64,000 bases of DNA from Filifactor alocis ATCC 35896 (GTDB lineage: Bacteria; Bacillota; Clostridia; Peptostreptococcales; Filifactoraceae), in assembly GCF_000163895.2 (NCBI RefSeq), contig NC_016630.1, forward strand, positions 372,001-436,000, in the 5' to 3' direction. The first letter of the stretch is position 1, and each line of letters opens with the position of its first letter. Position numbers and translations under genes: made by a program. Below the pieces are notes generated by a model. The model ran no database searches and was not told the origin of the DNA. It was given only the letters and a program-made list of their open reading frames with translations. This document shows, piece after piece, positions 29,295-40,840 of this stretch.

Positions 29295-30392
29295 TTATTT
29301 TTTTGTTTCTGTATCAGTCTGTTCTGTAGTCTCAGTTTCTGAATTTTCATCCGTTTTTTTTGCTTTTTCTTCCTGTTTCTTACCAAACTCTTCTCTTACT
29401 TTCTTGATAACATCTTCATTTTTCTTAACTTTTGCTGCTTTTTTCAACCCGTCAATCACGGACTCATACTTTTGATATTGTAAGTTTGATGCGATTGATT
29501 GTTTTACATCCTCAAATTTTTCGACATTTTCCTTTTTATCAAACAACTTGATGATATGGAAACCAAATTCTGTTTCAACAATACTATCGGAAATATCTCC
29601 CTGTTTCATAGAAAATGCTGCATCAGAGAACTCTTTCACCATAGTATTTTTATCAAAATATCCCAAATCTCCACCATTTTTTGCAGAACCCGTATCATCA
29701 GAGTATTTCATTGCCAAATCAGCAAAATTTTGCCCGTTTTTTGCCATTCCGAGTACTTTTTCTGCTAACTCTTTCTTCTTGGCAACTTCTTCCTTAGAAA
29801 GCTCTTCATTCTTATCAAAATCTTTTTTTGCAAACAGAATATGCGATGCTTTTACCTGTGAAGAAGTAAATTCATCAATATGCTCATCATAGTATTTTCT
29901 TACTTCGTCTTCCTTTACCTCATTTTCTTGCATCAGAGTATCATAGTATTTTTTTACCGTCATGTCTTTTTTAACTTGTTCCTTCAAAAATTCATCGTCT
30001 ATACCATTGCTTTCTAAGATAGACTTAAATTGTTCCTGAGAATCAATTGATTTTTTCAGCTCATCAAATTGAGTATTGATTTCCTCTACAGAAACTGTAA
30101 GCTCTTTTTTTGCTGCATCCTGCAAAATAATTTCATCATTAATCATCTTCTCTAAAATTTCTTCTTGAAATTTTTGTGAAAATGTTACACCGGATTCAAT
30201 CTCTGTATTCCATATATCCGGTCCAAATTGCATTTCATAAGACGGAGAATATAATCCCAATGTCTTCTCATAAACATCTTTACCGATTTTTTGTCCATTT
30301 ACACTTGCTACGGCATCTCCACCGATACTACATCCGGCAAACAGTAATGTAGCAGATACTACACTTGCTATCACTTTGTTCCATTTTTTCAA
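29295..30392 (-). CDS. PrsA-like peptidyl-prolyl isomerase lipoprotein
   Basis: An extracytoplasmic foldase of about 365 residues. The lipoprotein signal (KKWNKVIASVVSATLLFAGC) ends with the lipidated Cys. A SurA-N-like region follows (about 25-170), then a parvulin domain with VKASHILFAKK (about 185) and SAKNGGDLGYFDKNTMVKEF through GFHIIKL. It ends in an acidic, Thr/Glu-rich tail. AGGAG fits TTG at 30390-30392, two codons inside the longest frame. It probably assists folding of secreted or wall proteins, including PBPs. Confidence 0.9.
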   Translation of the reverse strand: MKKWNKVIASVVSATLLFAGCSIGGDAVASVNGQKIGKDVYEKTLGLYSPSYEMQFGPDIWNTEIESGVTFSQKFQEEILEKMINDEIILQDAAKKELTVSVEEINTQFDELKKSIDSQEQFKSILESNGIDDEFLKEQVKKDMTVKKYYDTLMQENEVKEDEVRKYYDEHIDEFTSSQVKASHILFAKKDFDKNEELSKEEVAKKKELAEKVLGMAKNGQNFADLAMKYSDDTGSAKNGGDLGYFDKNTMVKEFSDAAFSMKQGDISDSIVETEFGFHIIKLFDKKENVEKFEDVKQSIASNLQYQKYESVIDGLKKAAKVKKNEDVIKKVREEFGKKQEEKAKKTDENSETETTEQTDTETKK

Positions 30393-30472
30393 TTCCACTC
30401 ACTCCTATTTTTCATTTTATTATGCCATGATTACTCACAATCTTTCCATTGTAAAACTTATATACTTTCTTA

Positions 30473-33400
30473 TTATACCACGATTTCTAAAAAATCTATA
30501 ATATTTTTCACTAATTTACTACTGTCTTTTTGTGGAAATGCTTTTTTTGTAATTAATTTGTTATCTTTACCCACAAAATACACCATAAAATTCTTTTGAT
30601 ATATTTTAGTAACCTTCCCTTTTTTTCCTAATGCTCTTAAATAAGATACATCCAAAAGTGTTACAACAGAAATTGGAATTTCTCCGAATCTATCACAAAG
30701 TTCGTCCATCAAGTCTTCGTAATCCTCTTTTTTATCAATCATAGCAATTTTTTTATAAATATCAATCTTTTCTATTTCATCTTCCACATAATAGTTAGGA
30801 ATATATCCATTCAATTTTAACTGAATTTCCGTTTCCACATCTGTGACAGGAAGTTCTCCTTTGTATTTCTTAATTGCTTCATCAAGCATCCTTACATACA
30901 GATCATATCCAATATTAGCAATATGACCGGATTGACTCTCTCCAAGAAGGTTTCCCGCTCCACGAATTTCCAAATCTTTCATCGCTACTTTAAATCCTGA
31001 GCCAAACTCTGTAAATTCTCGAATTGTCTTCAATCTTTTTTCGGCAATTTCAGTCAAAACTTTTTCTTTTTCATACATAAAATAAGCATATCCCTGTTTG
31101 CTGGATCTTCCAACACGCCCTCGCAACTGATATAATTGGGATAAGCCCATCTTATCTGCATCGTATACAATCATTGTGTTGGCATTGGAAATATCCATCC
31201 CGGTCTCTATAATTGTTGTGCATACCAAAACATCGTACTCTCTATTCAAGAAATCCACCATAATCTGCTCTAATTTTCTGGATGGCATTTGTCCATGTGC
31301 AACTGCAATATCTGCATCAGGTACAAGTTCTTTCAACAAAGTATGAATTTTATCAATTGTTTCCACACGATTATAAACAAAAAATACCTGTCCCCCTCTT
31401 GCAAGTTCTCTATCAATTGCATCGGCTATAATATTGCTCTTTGCCTCCGTTACATATGTGACAATCGGATGTCTGTCTTGAGGCGGTTCATTCAAGATAC
31501 TCATTTCTCTAATTCCTGATAAGGAAAGGTGGAGCGTTCTCGGGATAGGTGTTGCAGATAATGTCAAACAATCTATATTCATTCTCATTTTTTTTATTGC
31601 TTCTTTTTGTTTTACTCCAAATCTTTGTTCTTCATCCACAACAATTAAGCCTAAATTTTTATATTTTATCTTCTCTGAAAGGATTTTGTGCGTTCCAATG
31701 ACAACATCTACGCTGCCTTTTGCCAAAGAATCAAAAGTCTCATTTACTTCTTTTGTTGTCTTAAACCTACTAACTAAATCTACACGTAACGGATAATTTA
31801 AGAATCTTTCCTTAATTGTAACATAGTGCTGCTGAGCAAGAATTGTCGTAGGAACCAAAAAAACTACTTGCTTCCCATCCATGCATGCCTTAAAAATAGC
31901 TCGAATCGCTACTTCGGTTTTCCCATAACCTACATCTCCACACAAAAGGCGATCCATTACTCGACTACTCTCCATATCCCTCTTAACTTCTTCTATCGCC
32001 TTCAGTTGATCGTCTGTTTCTTCATAAGGAAATGCATCTTCAAACTCCCTCTGCCATACTGTATCTTCTTGAAAAGAGTATCCTTTTTCATTCTCACGAA
32101 CCGCATACAATTCTACTAAATCCTGTGCAATTGCCTCAACTGCTTTTTTTGTTCTTGCTTTAGACTTTTTCCAATCAGAAGATCCTAATTTACTTAATTT
32201 ATATGCTTGCTCTGCAGAATTCCCAATAAAACTTTGCACTTTATCCATCTGTTCCAACGGAACATATAAGGAATCGCCACCAAAGTATGCAATCTTAATA
32301 TAATCTTTTTTGATTCCATCAAATTCTCTTTGCTCTATTTCTATAAATTGTCCAACACCATAAGTCTCATGAACAACATAATCACCTTTTTTTAATTGTA
32401 TGAAATTTTCAATTTTCTTACTATCATACTTTTTACCGATTTTTCGACTCTGTTTTTTCTTTCGATTTTGAAAAATATCATTTCCTGTATAAAAAGCTAC
32501 TTTTGCATCCGTAAACAGAAATCCTTTTTCCAAATAGCAAGAATGCATCACCACTGCACCATTTTCAAAATATGTTGTTCTCTCTTGTAATAAAATGGGA
32601 TGAATCCCTGAATCAAGCAACTTCTGATAAATATTTGAAAAACTATTTTCATTACAATCTAAAATAAAAATAATATAGTCTTCTTTTATTAAATATAACA
32701 GTTCTTCTACAAATTCGTTTAAACGTCCTTGAAATTGAATACTGCTACGTGTATCTGAATGTACCAGAGCCTTAGGTTTAAAATATGTCAATTTTTTAGG
32801 AAAATAAGAATGTAACAAAAGAGCTCTGTCACTTAATTGCCTTTCAACAACAGCCGTTCCCCACAACAAATTTCCACAAGACTTCAAAGTCTCTCTTTTT
32901 TCCAAACTGATTTTGAATGACTCGGAAAACTCATCCTGAATATTCTCAATACGCTCCAACACACGATTACTGTCAACCATTATTACTAAAATGTCTTCAT
33001 CACAATATTCTAATAAACTAACTGATTCTTTCCCGTACAACAAGTCAACATATTTCTCCATTCCCTCAAAATAAACAGAGTCATTCAACATCCTCACTTC
33101 ATCTGACAAAGGATCATTCAAATCCTCTTCATGTGGTATCTTAAATTCTACACTGTCAGGATACAGCAAAGATGCTGCCGGATAAATTACTGCTCTTTTC
33201 TCGTTTTCTAATGACTTCTGACTAAAAACATCAAATGTTCGAATGGAATCAATCTCATCATCAAAAAATTCTATCCTATAGGGATTTGTCATAGAAGGAG
33301 AATATATATCAACAATTCCTCCTCGAATCGAAAACTGCCCTACACCCTCTACTTTGTATTCTCTTGTATATCCCAAAGAGACCAGCTTATGACAAAGCTC

Positions 33401-33847
33401 TTCCCTATCACAAATTTGACCTAAAGAAACAGAATATATACTTTCCTTAAACCTTTTCGGCGGCATATACTTTCGATTCAATTCTTCTCCGGACACTAAA
33501 AGGATATCATATTCTCCATATAACAAAGATGCCATTGTTCGAATATTCTCCGAGTCTTTTTCATGGTCTTTTGCATCTATATGATAAAATCGAATTGACT
33601 CGGTATCTATTGTAACAACATTCAAATTCATTTTTTCAAATGCTTCTTTGCAATCATTTACTTCCTTTTTGCTTGATACCACGAACACTATTTTTTTTCT
33701 TAATTTTTCAACTAAGTATGCCGTATGCAAAATTCGTTGTTCTGTTAAAAACCCATCCACAGAAATCGGAAATTGCCCTTTAGAAATCGCTGTGTCAATT
33801 TTTAAAAAAGGTGCAAGAAATTCTAAATTTTTTACCAATTGTTTCAT
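30473..33847 (-). CDS. mfd: Transcription-repair coupling factor Mfd
   Basis: A 1124-residue ATP-dependent translocase that removes stalled RNA polymerase and recruits UvrA. N-terminal UvrB-like domains (FSIRGGIVDIYSPS about residues 165-178) are followed by the RNA polymerase interaction domain (KKGDYVVHETYGVGQFIEIE). The RecG-like motor has Walker A LCGDVGYGKTEVAIRAIF, VVDEEQRFGVKQKEAI, TLSATPIPRTLH, TTIIETGMDISNANT and QLRGRVGRSSKQGYAYF. A C-terminal TRCF domain ends the protein. It follows pth directly, the usual pth-mfd order. Confidence 0.97.
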   Translation of the reverse strand: MKQLVKNLEFLAPFLKIDTAISKGQFPISVDGFLTEQRILHTAYLVEKLRKKIVFVVSSKKEVNDCKEAFEKMNLNVVTIDTESIRFYHIDAKDHEKDSENIRTMASLLYGEYDILLVSGEELNRKYMPPKRFKESIYSVSLGQICDREELCHKLVSLGYTREYKVEGVGQFSIRGGIVDIYSPSMTNPYRIEFFDDEIDSIRTFDVFSQKSLENEKRAVIYPAASLLYPDSVEFKIPHEEDLNDPLSDEVRMLNDSVYFEGMEKYVDLLYGKESVSLLEYCDEDILVIMVDSNRVLERIENIQDEFSESFKISLEKRETLKSCGNLLWGTAVVERQLSDRALLLHSYFPKKLTYFKPKALVHSDTRSSIQFQGRLNEFVEELLYLIKEDYIIFILDCNENSFSNIYQKLLDSGIHPILLQERTTYFENGAVVMHSCYLEKGFLFTDAKVAFYTGNDIFQNRKKKQSRKIGKKYDSKKIENFIQLKKGDYVVHETYGVGQFIEIEQREFDGIKKDYIKIAYFGGDSLYVPLEQMDKVQSFIGNSAEQAYKLSKLGSSDWKKSKARTKKAVEAIAQDLVELYAVRENEKGYSFQEDTVWQREFEDAFPYEETDDQLKAIEEVKRDMESSRVMDRLLCGDVGYGKTEVAIRAIFKACMDGKQVVFLVPTTILAQQHYVTIKERFLNYPLRVDLVSRFKTTKEVNETFDSLAKGSVDVVIGTHKILSEKIKYKNLGLIVVDEEQRFGVKQKEAIKKMRMNIDCLTLSATPIPRTLHLSLSGIREMSILNEPPQDRHPIVTYVTEAKSNIIADAIDRELARGGQVFFVYNRVETIDKIHTLLKELVPDADIAVAHGQMPSRKLEQIMVDFLNREYDVLVCTTIIETGMDISNANTMIVYDADKMGLSQLYQLRGRVGRSSKQGYAYFMYEKEKVLTEIAEKRLKTIREFTEFGSGFKVAMKDLEIRGAGNLLGESQSGHIANIGYDLYVRMLDEAIKKYKGELPVTDVETEIQLKLNGYIPNYYVEDEIEKIDIYKKIAMIDKKEDYEDLMDELCDRFGEIPISVVTLLDVSYLRALGKKGKVTKIYQKNFMVYFVGKDNKLITKKAFPQKDSSKLVKNIIDFLEIVV

Positions 33848-33858
33848 CCCACATCACC

Positions 33859-34419
33859 CTATCCATTGTACCTCGTCATCGCTAATTCAATCCCGTCTTT
33901 CATTAAACATTCTATCGCATCTGCACATCGTTCAATTGAATCTGCAACAGATGGAATTTCTTCTTTCAAAAAATTCCCCAAAACATAATCAGCAAGATTT
34001 CCTCTCCTGTTTTCTCCGGAGATTCCTACTCTAAATCTTGGAAAATCATCATATCCCAATAAATAAATAATATTTCTCATTCCATTGTGTGTTCCGGAGC
34101 TTCCTTTTTTACGAATACGAAGTTTTCCAACTTCCAAATCAATATCATCATAAATAACAATCAATTTATCATGGTCTACCTTATAAAAAGACATAAGTTC
34201 TCTTACAGATTCTCCACTAAGATTCATAAATGTTTGCGGTTTTACCAAAACAACTTTTTCTGTTCCAATTCTACCTTCTCCGACAGATGCTTTGAATTTC
34301 AGTTTATTTGGAATAATCCCGGTTCTTCTGGATAATTCATCTATTGTCAAAAAACCGATATTATGTCTTGTTCTCTCATATTTTTTCCCCGGATTACCGA
34401 GCCCTACAATAATATACAT
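33859..34419 (-). CDS. pth: Peptidyl-tRNA hydrolase
   Basis: A 186-residue esterase that recycles peptidyl-tRNA released from ribosomes. It shows MYIIVGLGNPGKKYERTRHN (catalytic His20 region), KPQTFMNLSGESV and IYDDIDLEVGKLRIRKKGSS (catalytic Asp). GGAGG precedes the ATG. It lies 12 bases before mfd. Confidence 0.97.
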   Translation of the reverse strand: MYIIVGLGNPGKKYERTRHNIGFLTIDELSRRTGIIPNKLKFKASVGEGRIGTEKVVLVKPQTFMNLSGESVRELMSFYKVDHDKLIVIYDDIDLEVGKLRIRKKGSSGTHNGMRNIIYLLGYDDFPRFRVGISGENRRGNLADYVLGNFLKEEIPSVADSIERCADAIECLMKDGIELAMTRYNG

Positions 34420-34440
34420 ACATCCTCCAATTCACGCCAA

Positions 34441-34466
34441 AAGGAGTCTATGTCAATAGACTCCTT
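34441..34466 (-). terminator. Hairpin between mrnC and pth
   Basis: Perfect 11-base arms (34441-34451 and 34456-34466) enclose a four-base loop. On the minus strand only a short TTTT from the arm and flank follows, so termination may be partial. Confidence 0.5.
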
Positions 34467-34477
34467 ATTTCATTTCT

Positions 34478-34891
34478 CTATACTCCAACAATCTTTATTG
34501 CTTCTTCCACAATCAACCGGATTCTATCTTGTTGGTTCACAAAATGCAAATATCCCAACAATGTCTCAAATCCTGTCGCATAACGATATTCCATCGGTGA
34601 TGCGTTCTTAGGAATCATGGAATGTTGATTCCTTCCTTTTTTTACCCAACTCCACTCTTCTTCCGTCAAAAAATCCATTTCATGTAATTTTTGGACAACA
34701 TTTGCTTGGCTGCTTGCTTTTGCAAAAGAAACAGCCTTTCTATGCACAGCATGTATTTTCATGGTAGGAAATTTGCGAATAACATAATCTCTGATTGCAA
34801 ATTCATAAACACAATCTCCCATGAAAGCAAGTACAATCGGATTGACAGAATGCAAAGGAAACAACTCTTTTTCTAATCTATTTTCTTCCAT
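34478..34891 (-). CDS. mrnC: Mini-ribonuclease III
   Basis: A 137-residue RNase III-like enzyme without a double-stranded RNA-binding domain; the family matures 23S rRNA. The catalytic signature region reads LAFMGDCVYEFAIRDYVIRK, with the RNase III Asp/Glu pattern, and WVKKGRNQHSM and YRYATGFETLLGYLH follow. It overlaps the 3' end of cysS by 19 bases, the standard cysS-mrnC arrangement in Bacillota. Confidence 0.94.
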   Translation of the reverse strand: MEENRLEKELFPLHSVNPIVLAFMGDCVYEFAIRDYVIRKFPTMKIHAVHRKAVSFAKASSQANVVQKLHEMDFLTEEEWSWVKKGRNQHSMIPKNASPMEYRYATGFETLLGYLHFVNQQDRIRLIVEEAIKIVGV

Positions 34892-36273
34892 GTAGTACCC
34901 TGCCTTGTATCTAAAACTTCTACTCCCATATCATGCAATTGTCCTCTGATGCGATCTGCTTCAGCAAAATTCTTCTCTTTCTTAGCGAGACTTCTCTGTT
35001 CTATCAATTCATTGATCTTATCTTCATCAAAACCGTCACTTTTTTTCTTTTGAATAATATTCAACACATTTGTCAATTCACAGAAGATATTCATGCATTC
35101 CTGTAAATACTCTTTGGAACTTTTTTCACTTACTGTTGTATTGATAAATTTTGACAGTTCAAAAATAGCTGAAATACCGTCTGCAGTATTCAAATCGTCA
35201 TCCATCGCTTCAATAAACAACTCTCGATAAGAAGGCAATTTAGACACAAATTCTTTTTCATCTTCCTTTATCATACCCTGTGCCTGTTCTAACAAAAACT
35301 CAACTTTGTGTTTTGTATTGTACAATCTTTCCATTCCCGATTTTGCTGCATCTAACAAATCTTGGCTGAAGTTTACCGGATTGCGATATTGTGCACTTAA
35401 TAAAAAGAAACGAACTATTTCCAAATCAATCACTTCAGAAATTTCTCTTACTGTGAAAAAGTTATTCAATGACTTACTCATCTTTTGATTGTTGATATTG
35501 ATGTATCCGTTATGCAACCAATAGTGTGCAAATTCTTTCCCAGAACGCCCTTCACTTTGAGCAATCTCATTTTCATGATGAGGGAATATCAAATCCTGAC
35601 CTCCTGAATGAATATCAATTGTATCTCCCAAATACTTTCGACTCATAACAGAACACTCAATGTGCCATCCCGGTCTTCCTTCACCCCAAGGAGATATCCA
35701 ACCTATTTCTCCCTCTTTTTTCTTCTTCCAAAGTGCAAAATCAGAAGGACTTTTTTTTCTATCGTCTACATCAATTCTGGCTCCGGCATTTAACTCTTCC
35801 ATATTTTGTCGTGACAGCTTCCCATATCCATCAAAACTTTTGGTATCATAATAAACATCACCATCTATCTCATAGGCATGCCCTTTTTGAATCAGTTCTT
35901 CTATAAACTCAATAATATCCTCAATACATTCCGTTACTCTTGGATGAACGCTTGCTCTTCTAATTCCCAATCCATCTGCATCAACAAAGTACTCTTTGAT
36001 ATATTTGTCTGCTACCTCCAAAGGCGAAATACCTTCTTCATTCGCACGATTGATGATTTTATCATCTACATCCGTAAAATTCTGAACAAAAGTAACTTCA
36101 TATCCTCTGTACTCTAAATAATTTCTCAATGTATCAAAAATAATAAACGGTCTTGCATTCCCGATATGGAAATAATTATATACTGTCGGCCCGCAAGAAT
36201 ACATTTTTACCTTATTCTTTTCAATCGGTACAAACTCATCTTTTCTTCGAGTTAATGTATTATAAAAACGCAT
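34873..36273 (-). CDS. cysS: Cysteinyl-tRNA synthetase
   Basis: A class I synthetase of 466 residues. It shows CGPTVYNYFHIGNARPF (zinc Cys and the HIGN motif), WHIECSVMS (second zinc Cys), FPHHENEIAQSEG and the KMSKSLNNFF signature near residue 268. The C-terminal region ends with the cysteine-specific DTRQGTTWKK. mrnC overlaps its 3' end and it is the first gene after a good promoter. Confidence 0.97.
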   Translation of the reverse strand: MRFYNTLTRRKDEFVPIEKNKVKMYSCGPTVYNYFHIGNARPFIIFDTLRNYLEYRGYEVTFVQNFTDVDDKIINRANEEGISPLEVADKYIKEYFVDADGLGIRRASVHPRVTECIEDIIEFIEELIQKGHAYEIDGDVYYDTKSFDGYGKLSRQNMEELNAGARIDVDDRKKSPSDFALWKKKKEGEIGWISPWGEGRPGWHIECSVMSRKYLGDTIDIHSGGQDLIFPHHENEIAQSEGRSGKEFAHYWLHNGYININNQKMSKSLNNFFTVREISEVIDLEIVRFFLLSAQYRNPVNFSQDLLDAAKSGMERLYNTKHKVEFLLEQAQGMIKEDEKEFVSKLPSYRELFIEAMDDDLNTADGISAIFELSKFINTTVSEKSSKEYLQECMNIFCELTNVLNIIQKKKSDGFDEDKINELIEQRSLAKKEKNFAEADRIRGQLHDMGVEVLDTRQGTTWKKID

Positions 36274-36302
36274 AAAACAAACGCCCCCCTGTTTTTTTCT
36301 TT

Positions 36303-36331
36303 ATTATAGACTACTTATGTTTTTTTTACAA
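36303..36331 (-). promoter_or_regulatory. Sigma-A promoter of cysS
   Basis: Minus-strand TTGTAA (36326-36331) and a perfect TATAAT (36303-36308) are 17 bases apart, about 30 bases before the cysS start codon. There is no room for a T-box, so cysS lacks the leader that alaS has. Confidence 0.75.
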
Positions 36332-36373
36332 CAAAGGTCATTTTAATAACAAACCCTAACTGTTTGCATATTT

Positions 36374-37516
<1,143 letters not shown>

Positions 37517-37563
37517 TTAAATATCACTTTCATCTACTTTATCTGTCATGATAAATTTTGATA

Positions 37564-40209
37564 TTACAATAATTGAGCGATTAACACATCCTTTGCCACA
37601 TTCAGTGCATCTTTGATTTTACTTACATCTTTGCCGCCTGCTTGTGCCATATTGGCTTTTCCGCCACCGCCACCTTTTGCGATTTTTGCCACTTCCCTTA
37701 AAAGATTTCCGCAATGTGCTCCTTTTTCTACCGCATTTTTTCCTGCCATTGCAATAAAATTAATTTTTTCATCCTTCTTAGAAGCAAGCACCACCACAAG
37801 AGTATCGTCCTTATCTACCAAACTTTGAGCTATATTTCTCAAATCGTCTGAATCAACATTTTCAAACTCATTTGTTAATAATTTTAAATCACTAACATCT
37901 ATGCAGTGAGACATAATATTATCCATATTTTCTTGCAAAATGGTATTTTTAAGTTGAGCAATTTCTTTTTTCGCTTCCTTTAATTCCACAATCTGATGTT
38001 CCACTCTTTCAGATAATTGATCCTGTTTTGTCTTCATTTTTTCAGATAAATCTTCCAAAAGACCTTCTTGCTTTTTCAAAACTTCATATACTTTCATTCC
38101 TGTAACAGCTTCGATTCTTCTCACTCCGGACGCAACTCCTGATTCTGAAACAATCTTAAACATTCCGATTTCAGAGGTGTTGCTCACATGTGTTCCGCCA
38201 CAAAGCTCAACAGAATAATCGCCCATAGATACTACACGAACTGTTTGACCGTATTTTTCTCCAAAAAGCGCCATTGCTCCCTTTTCTTTCGCTTTCTCAA
38301 TTGCCATTTCTTGACAAGTAACTTCCAAATAAGAATAGATTGCTCCGTTAACTGCCAGCTCTACTTTTTGAAGTTCTTCTTTTGTCATTGCTTCAAAGTG
38401 AGTAAAATCAAATCTCACACGCTCAGGTGTTACAAAAGAACCGGCCTGAGTGACATGATTACCCAATACTGTACGAAGGGCTTTGTGCAAAAGGTGAGTT
38501 GCTGAATGGTTTCTCATTGTTTCGTTTCTACGAGATTCATTAATTTCAGCAATCATACTGTCTCCAACAGAAATTTCTCCTTCAATCACTTCTCCGATAT
38601 GCATAATAACATCATTATTACCTTTTTTTGTCTGGATAACAGAAACTTTTCCTCTTTGACTCTCTAAAATTCCGATATCCCCCACTTGACCGCCACTTTC
38701 TGCATAAAACGGTGTTCTGTTCAAAATAAAGATAGCTTTATCTCCCTTTTTCGCTGTTTGAATCAACGCATCCTCTTGAACAATACTGATAATACTTGCT
38801 TCTTCTGTAAAACTTGTATATCCCTCAAAAACAGTAGGCTCTAAATCCAATGAGATGTTCTCTTTCTTCCATCCTTCGTTATCACTGTCTTTTCTGGCAC
38901 TTCTTGCTCGATTACGTTGTTTTTCCATTTCTTCATAGAAGCCTTCTTCCTCTACAGAAAAACCTTCCTCTGTCAAAATCTCTTTTGTCAAATCAAATGG
39001 AAATCCAAATGTATCATAAAGACGAAATGCCTTTTCAGGGCTCATCATCGTTTCATTAGTATCTTTCATACGATTCATCTCTTCTCTCAAAATTTCTAAC
39101 CCTTGATAAATCGTCTCTTCAAACTTGTCTTCCTCTACCTTAATCACCTTGTAAATATATTCTTGTTTTTCCTTTAATTCCGGATATGCATCTGCATTAA
39201 TTTCAATCACTTTTGACATTAATTCATGCAAAAACGGTCTATCCATCCCCAATAATTTTCCATGTCTTGCAGCTCTACGAAGAAGTCTGCGAAGAACGTA
39301 TCCTCTTCCTTCATTAGATGGAATAACACCGTCTCCAATCAAGAAAGTTACTGCACGAATATGGTCTGTAATAATACGAATACTGATATCCTTTTTACTA
39401 TCTTCACGATATTTCACATGTAATAACTCTTCAATCTTTCGAATAATATCCTGCATGGTATCAATATCAAAGATACTATCCACACCTTGCAACATACAAG
39501 CTACACGCTCCAATCCCATTCCTGTATCAATATTCGGATGAGGCAATGGAGTCAAAGTCTTATCTTCTTCCTTATTAAATTGAGTAAATACCAAGTTCCA
39601 AAATTCCAAGAAACGGTCGCAGTCGCATCCAGGTTTGCAGTGCTCATCATCACAACCGAATTCTGCTCCTCTATCGATGTAAATTTCCGAACAAGGACCA
39701 CACGGACCTGTTCCTGTTCCTATTTCCCAAAAATTATCCTCTTTTCCTAATCTTACAATCCTATCTTCCGAAACACCGATTTTATCTCTCCAAATATTGT
39801 ATGCTTCGTCATCTTCCTCGTATACAGTTACCCATAACAACTCCGGACTGATTTCCAAAACAGTGGTAACAAATTCCCACGCCCACGCAATCGCTTCATT
39901 TTTAAAGTAATTGCCAAAAGAAAAATTTCCTAACATTTCAAAAAAAGTCGCGTGGCGAGCTGTAATTCCTACATTTTCAATATCTCCCGTGCGAATACAT
40001 TTTTGACAGGTAGACATTCTGTTCTTTGGCGGTTTTTCAATTCCCATAAAATAATTCTTCAGCGGAGCCATGCCGGCATTGATAAGTAACAAACTGTTAT
40101 CGTTAATTGGAACCAAAGGAAAACTTGGACTCACATAGTGATCTTTACTTGCAAAAAAATCCAAATAACTTTTTCTAATCTCATTGACAGACTTAAATTT
40201 TAACTTCAT
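37564..40209 (-). CDS. alaS: Alanyl-tRNA synthetase
   Basis: A class II synthetase of about 881 residues, normal length. The aminoacylation core begins VNEIRKSYLDFFASKDHYVS and includes TGTGPCGPCSEIYIDRG. The editing domain has the HxxxH zinc pair in NHSATHLLHKALR and the CGGTHVSNT motif. The C-terminal domain ends in a GGGGGKANMAQAGG-type segment. GAGGGGTAGAG places the start at ATG 40207-40209; the longer frame adds 29 residues without support. Expression is controlled by the upstream T-box. Confidence 0.97.
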   Translation of the reverse strand: MKLKFKSVNEIRKSYLDFFASKDHYVSPSFPLVPINDNSLLLINAGMAPLKNYFMGIEKPPKNRMSTCQKCIRTGDIENVGITARHATFFEMLGNFSFGNYFKNEAIAWAWEFVTTVLEISPELLWVTVYEEDDEAYNIWRDKIGVSEDRIVRLGKEDNFWEIGTGTGPCGPCSEIYIDRGAEFGCDDEHCKPGCDCDRFLEFWNLVFTQFNKEEDKTLTPLPHPNIDTGMGLERVACMLQGVDSIFDIDTMQDIIRKIEELLHVKYREDSKKDISIRIITDHIRAVTFLIGDGVIPSNEGRGYVLRRLLRRAARHGKLLGMDRPFLHELMSKVIEINADAYPELKEKQEYIYKVIKVEEDKFEETIYQGLEILREEMNRMKDTNETMMSPEKAFRLYDTFGFPFDLTKEILTEEGFSVEEEGFYEEMEKQRNRARSARKDSDNEGWKKENISLDLEPTVFEGYTSFTEEASIISIVQEDALIQTAKKGDKAIFILNRTPFYAESGGQVGDIGILESQRGKVSVIQTKKGNNDVIMHIGEVIEGEISVGDSMIAEINESRRNETMRNHSATHLLHKALRTVLGNHVTQAGSFVTPERVRFDFTHFEAMTKEELQKVELAVNGAIYSYLEVTCQEMAIEKAKEKGAMALFGEKYGQTVRVVSMGDYSVELCGGTHVSNTSEIGMFKIVSESGVASGVRRIEAVTGMKVYEVLKKQEGLLEDLSEKMKTKQDQLSERVEHQIVELKEAKKEIAQLKNTILQENMDNIMSHCIDVSDLKLLTNEFENVDSDDLRNIAQSLVDKDDTLVVVLASKKDEKINFIAMAGKNAVEKGAHCGNLLREVAKIAKGGGGGKANMAQAGGKDVSKIKDALNVAKDVLIAQLL

Positions 40210-40373
40210 TTTCTCTACCCCTCTTTTTTCAAAATACAATCCTTCTATAAATTGATGATAAGCAGTTATGTTAGATGTGACTCTAAACAACCACAATAGT
40301 TCACATCAATTCTTTTCATATAATAAGAGACAACCACCATTAAAACTATCATTTCAAACAATTTTACTGCTAA

Positions 40374-40648
40374 TAAAATAAAAACACCCCTATGCCATCT
40401 CGTTTATGACATAAGGGCGACTCATCATCACGGTACCACCTTACTCTAATTTGAAATCAAACTTTTTCAAATTATCTTATTAGAACCGATAACGAGATTC
40501 CACACCGTTTTCCATTACGAAAATTCTCAAGGAGAGCTTCTCTTTATCACCGGCAAAAGCTTTCACCAACCGCTTCTTCTCTAAATGCAAGTAAAATAAA
40601 GATACTAATTCCTGTCACCGATAAATTATCCTATTCTCCACAAATCTT
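40374..40648 (-). promoter_or_regulatory. T-box riboswitch leader of alaS
   Basis: Read on the minus strand, the leader contains the conserved T-box AAGGTGGTACCGTG (40429-40442), whose GGTACC core pairs with the uncharged tRNA acceptor end. A strong terminator follows: CGCCCTTATGTCAT pairs with ATGGCATAGGGGTG (40385-40419), then a T-rich run. Upstream is a long stem I region with the GGTGAAAGC loop segment. A GAAGCTC context at 40534-40540 offers GCU (40535-40537) as the Ala specifier codon, which matches the downstream alaS gene. Uncharged tRNA-Ala should stabilise the antiterminator. Confidence 0.93.
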
Positions 40649-40655
40649 TCTTTTT

Positions 40656-40684
40656 ATTATAGAAAATGAATTACAAAAAGTCAA
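40656..40684 (-). promoter_or_regulatory. Sigma-A promoter of alaS
   Basis: TTGACT (40679-40684) and a perfect TATAAT (40656-40661) are spaced by exactly 17 bases, placing the start just before the T-box leader. Confidence 0.85.
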
Positions 40685-40840
40685 ATAAATTTTTCATAGA
40701 ACATCTCAATATAAATTCGTTCTTAAATTGCAACGTTAATTATAAAATGAAATTACACTAATATTTTCAGCATCAATCTCAATCCGTCTGAAATTGATTT
40801 CTTGACATATATGTTCTTGACATATATGGATGTAACAATC

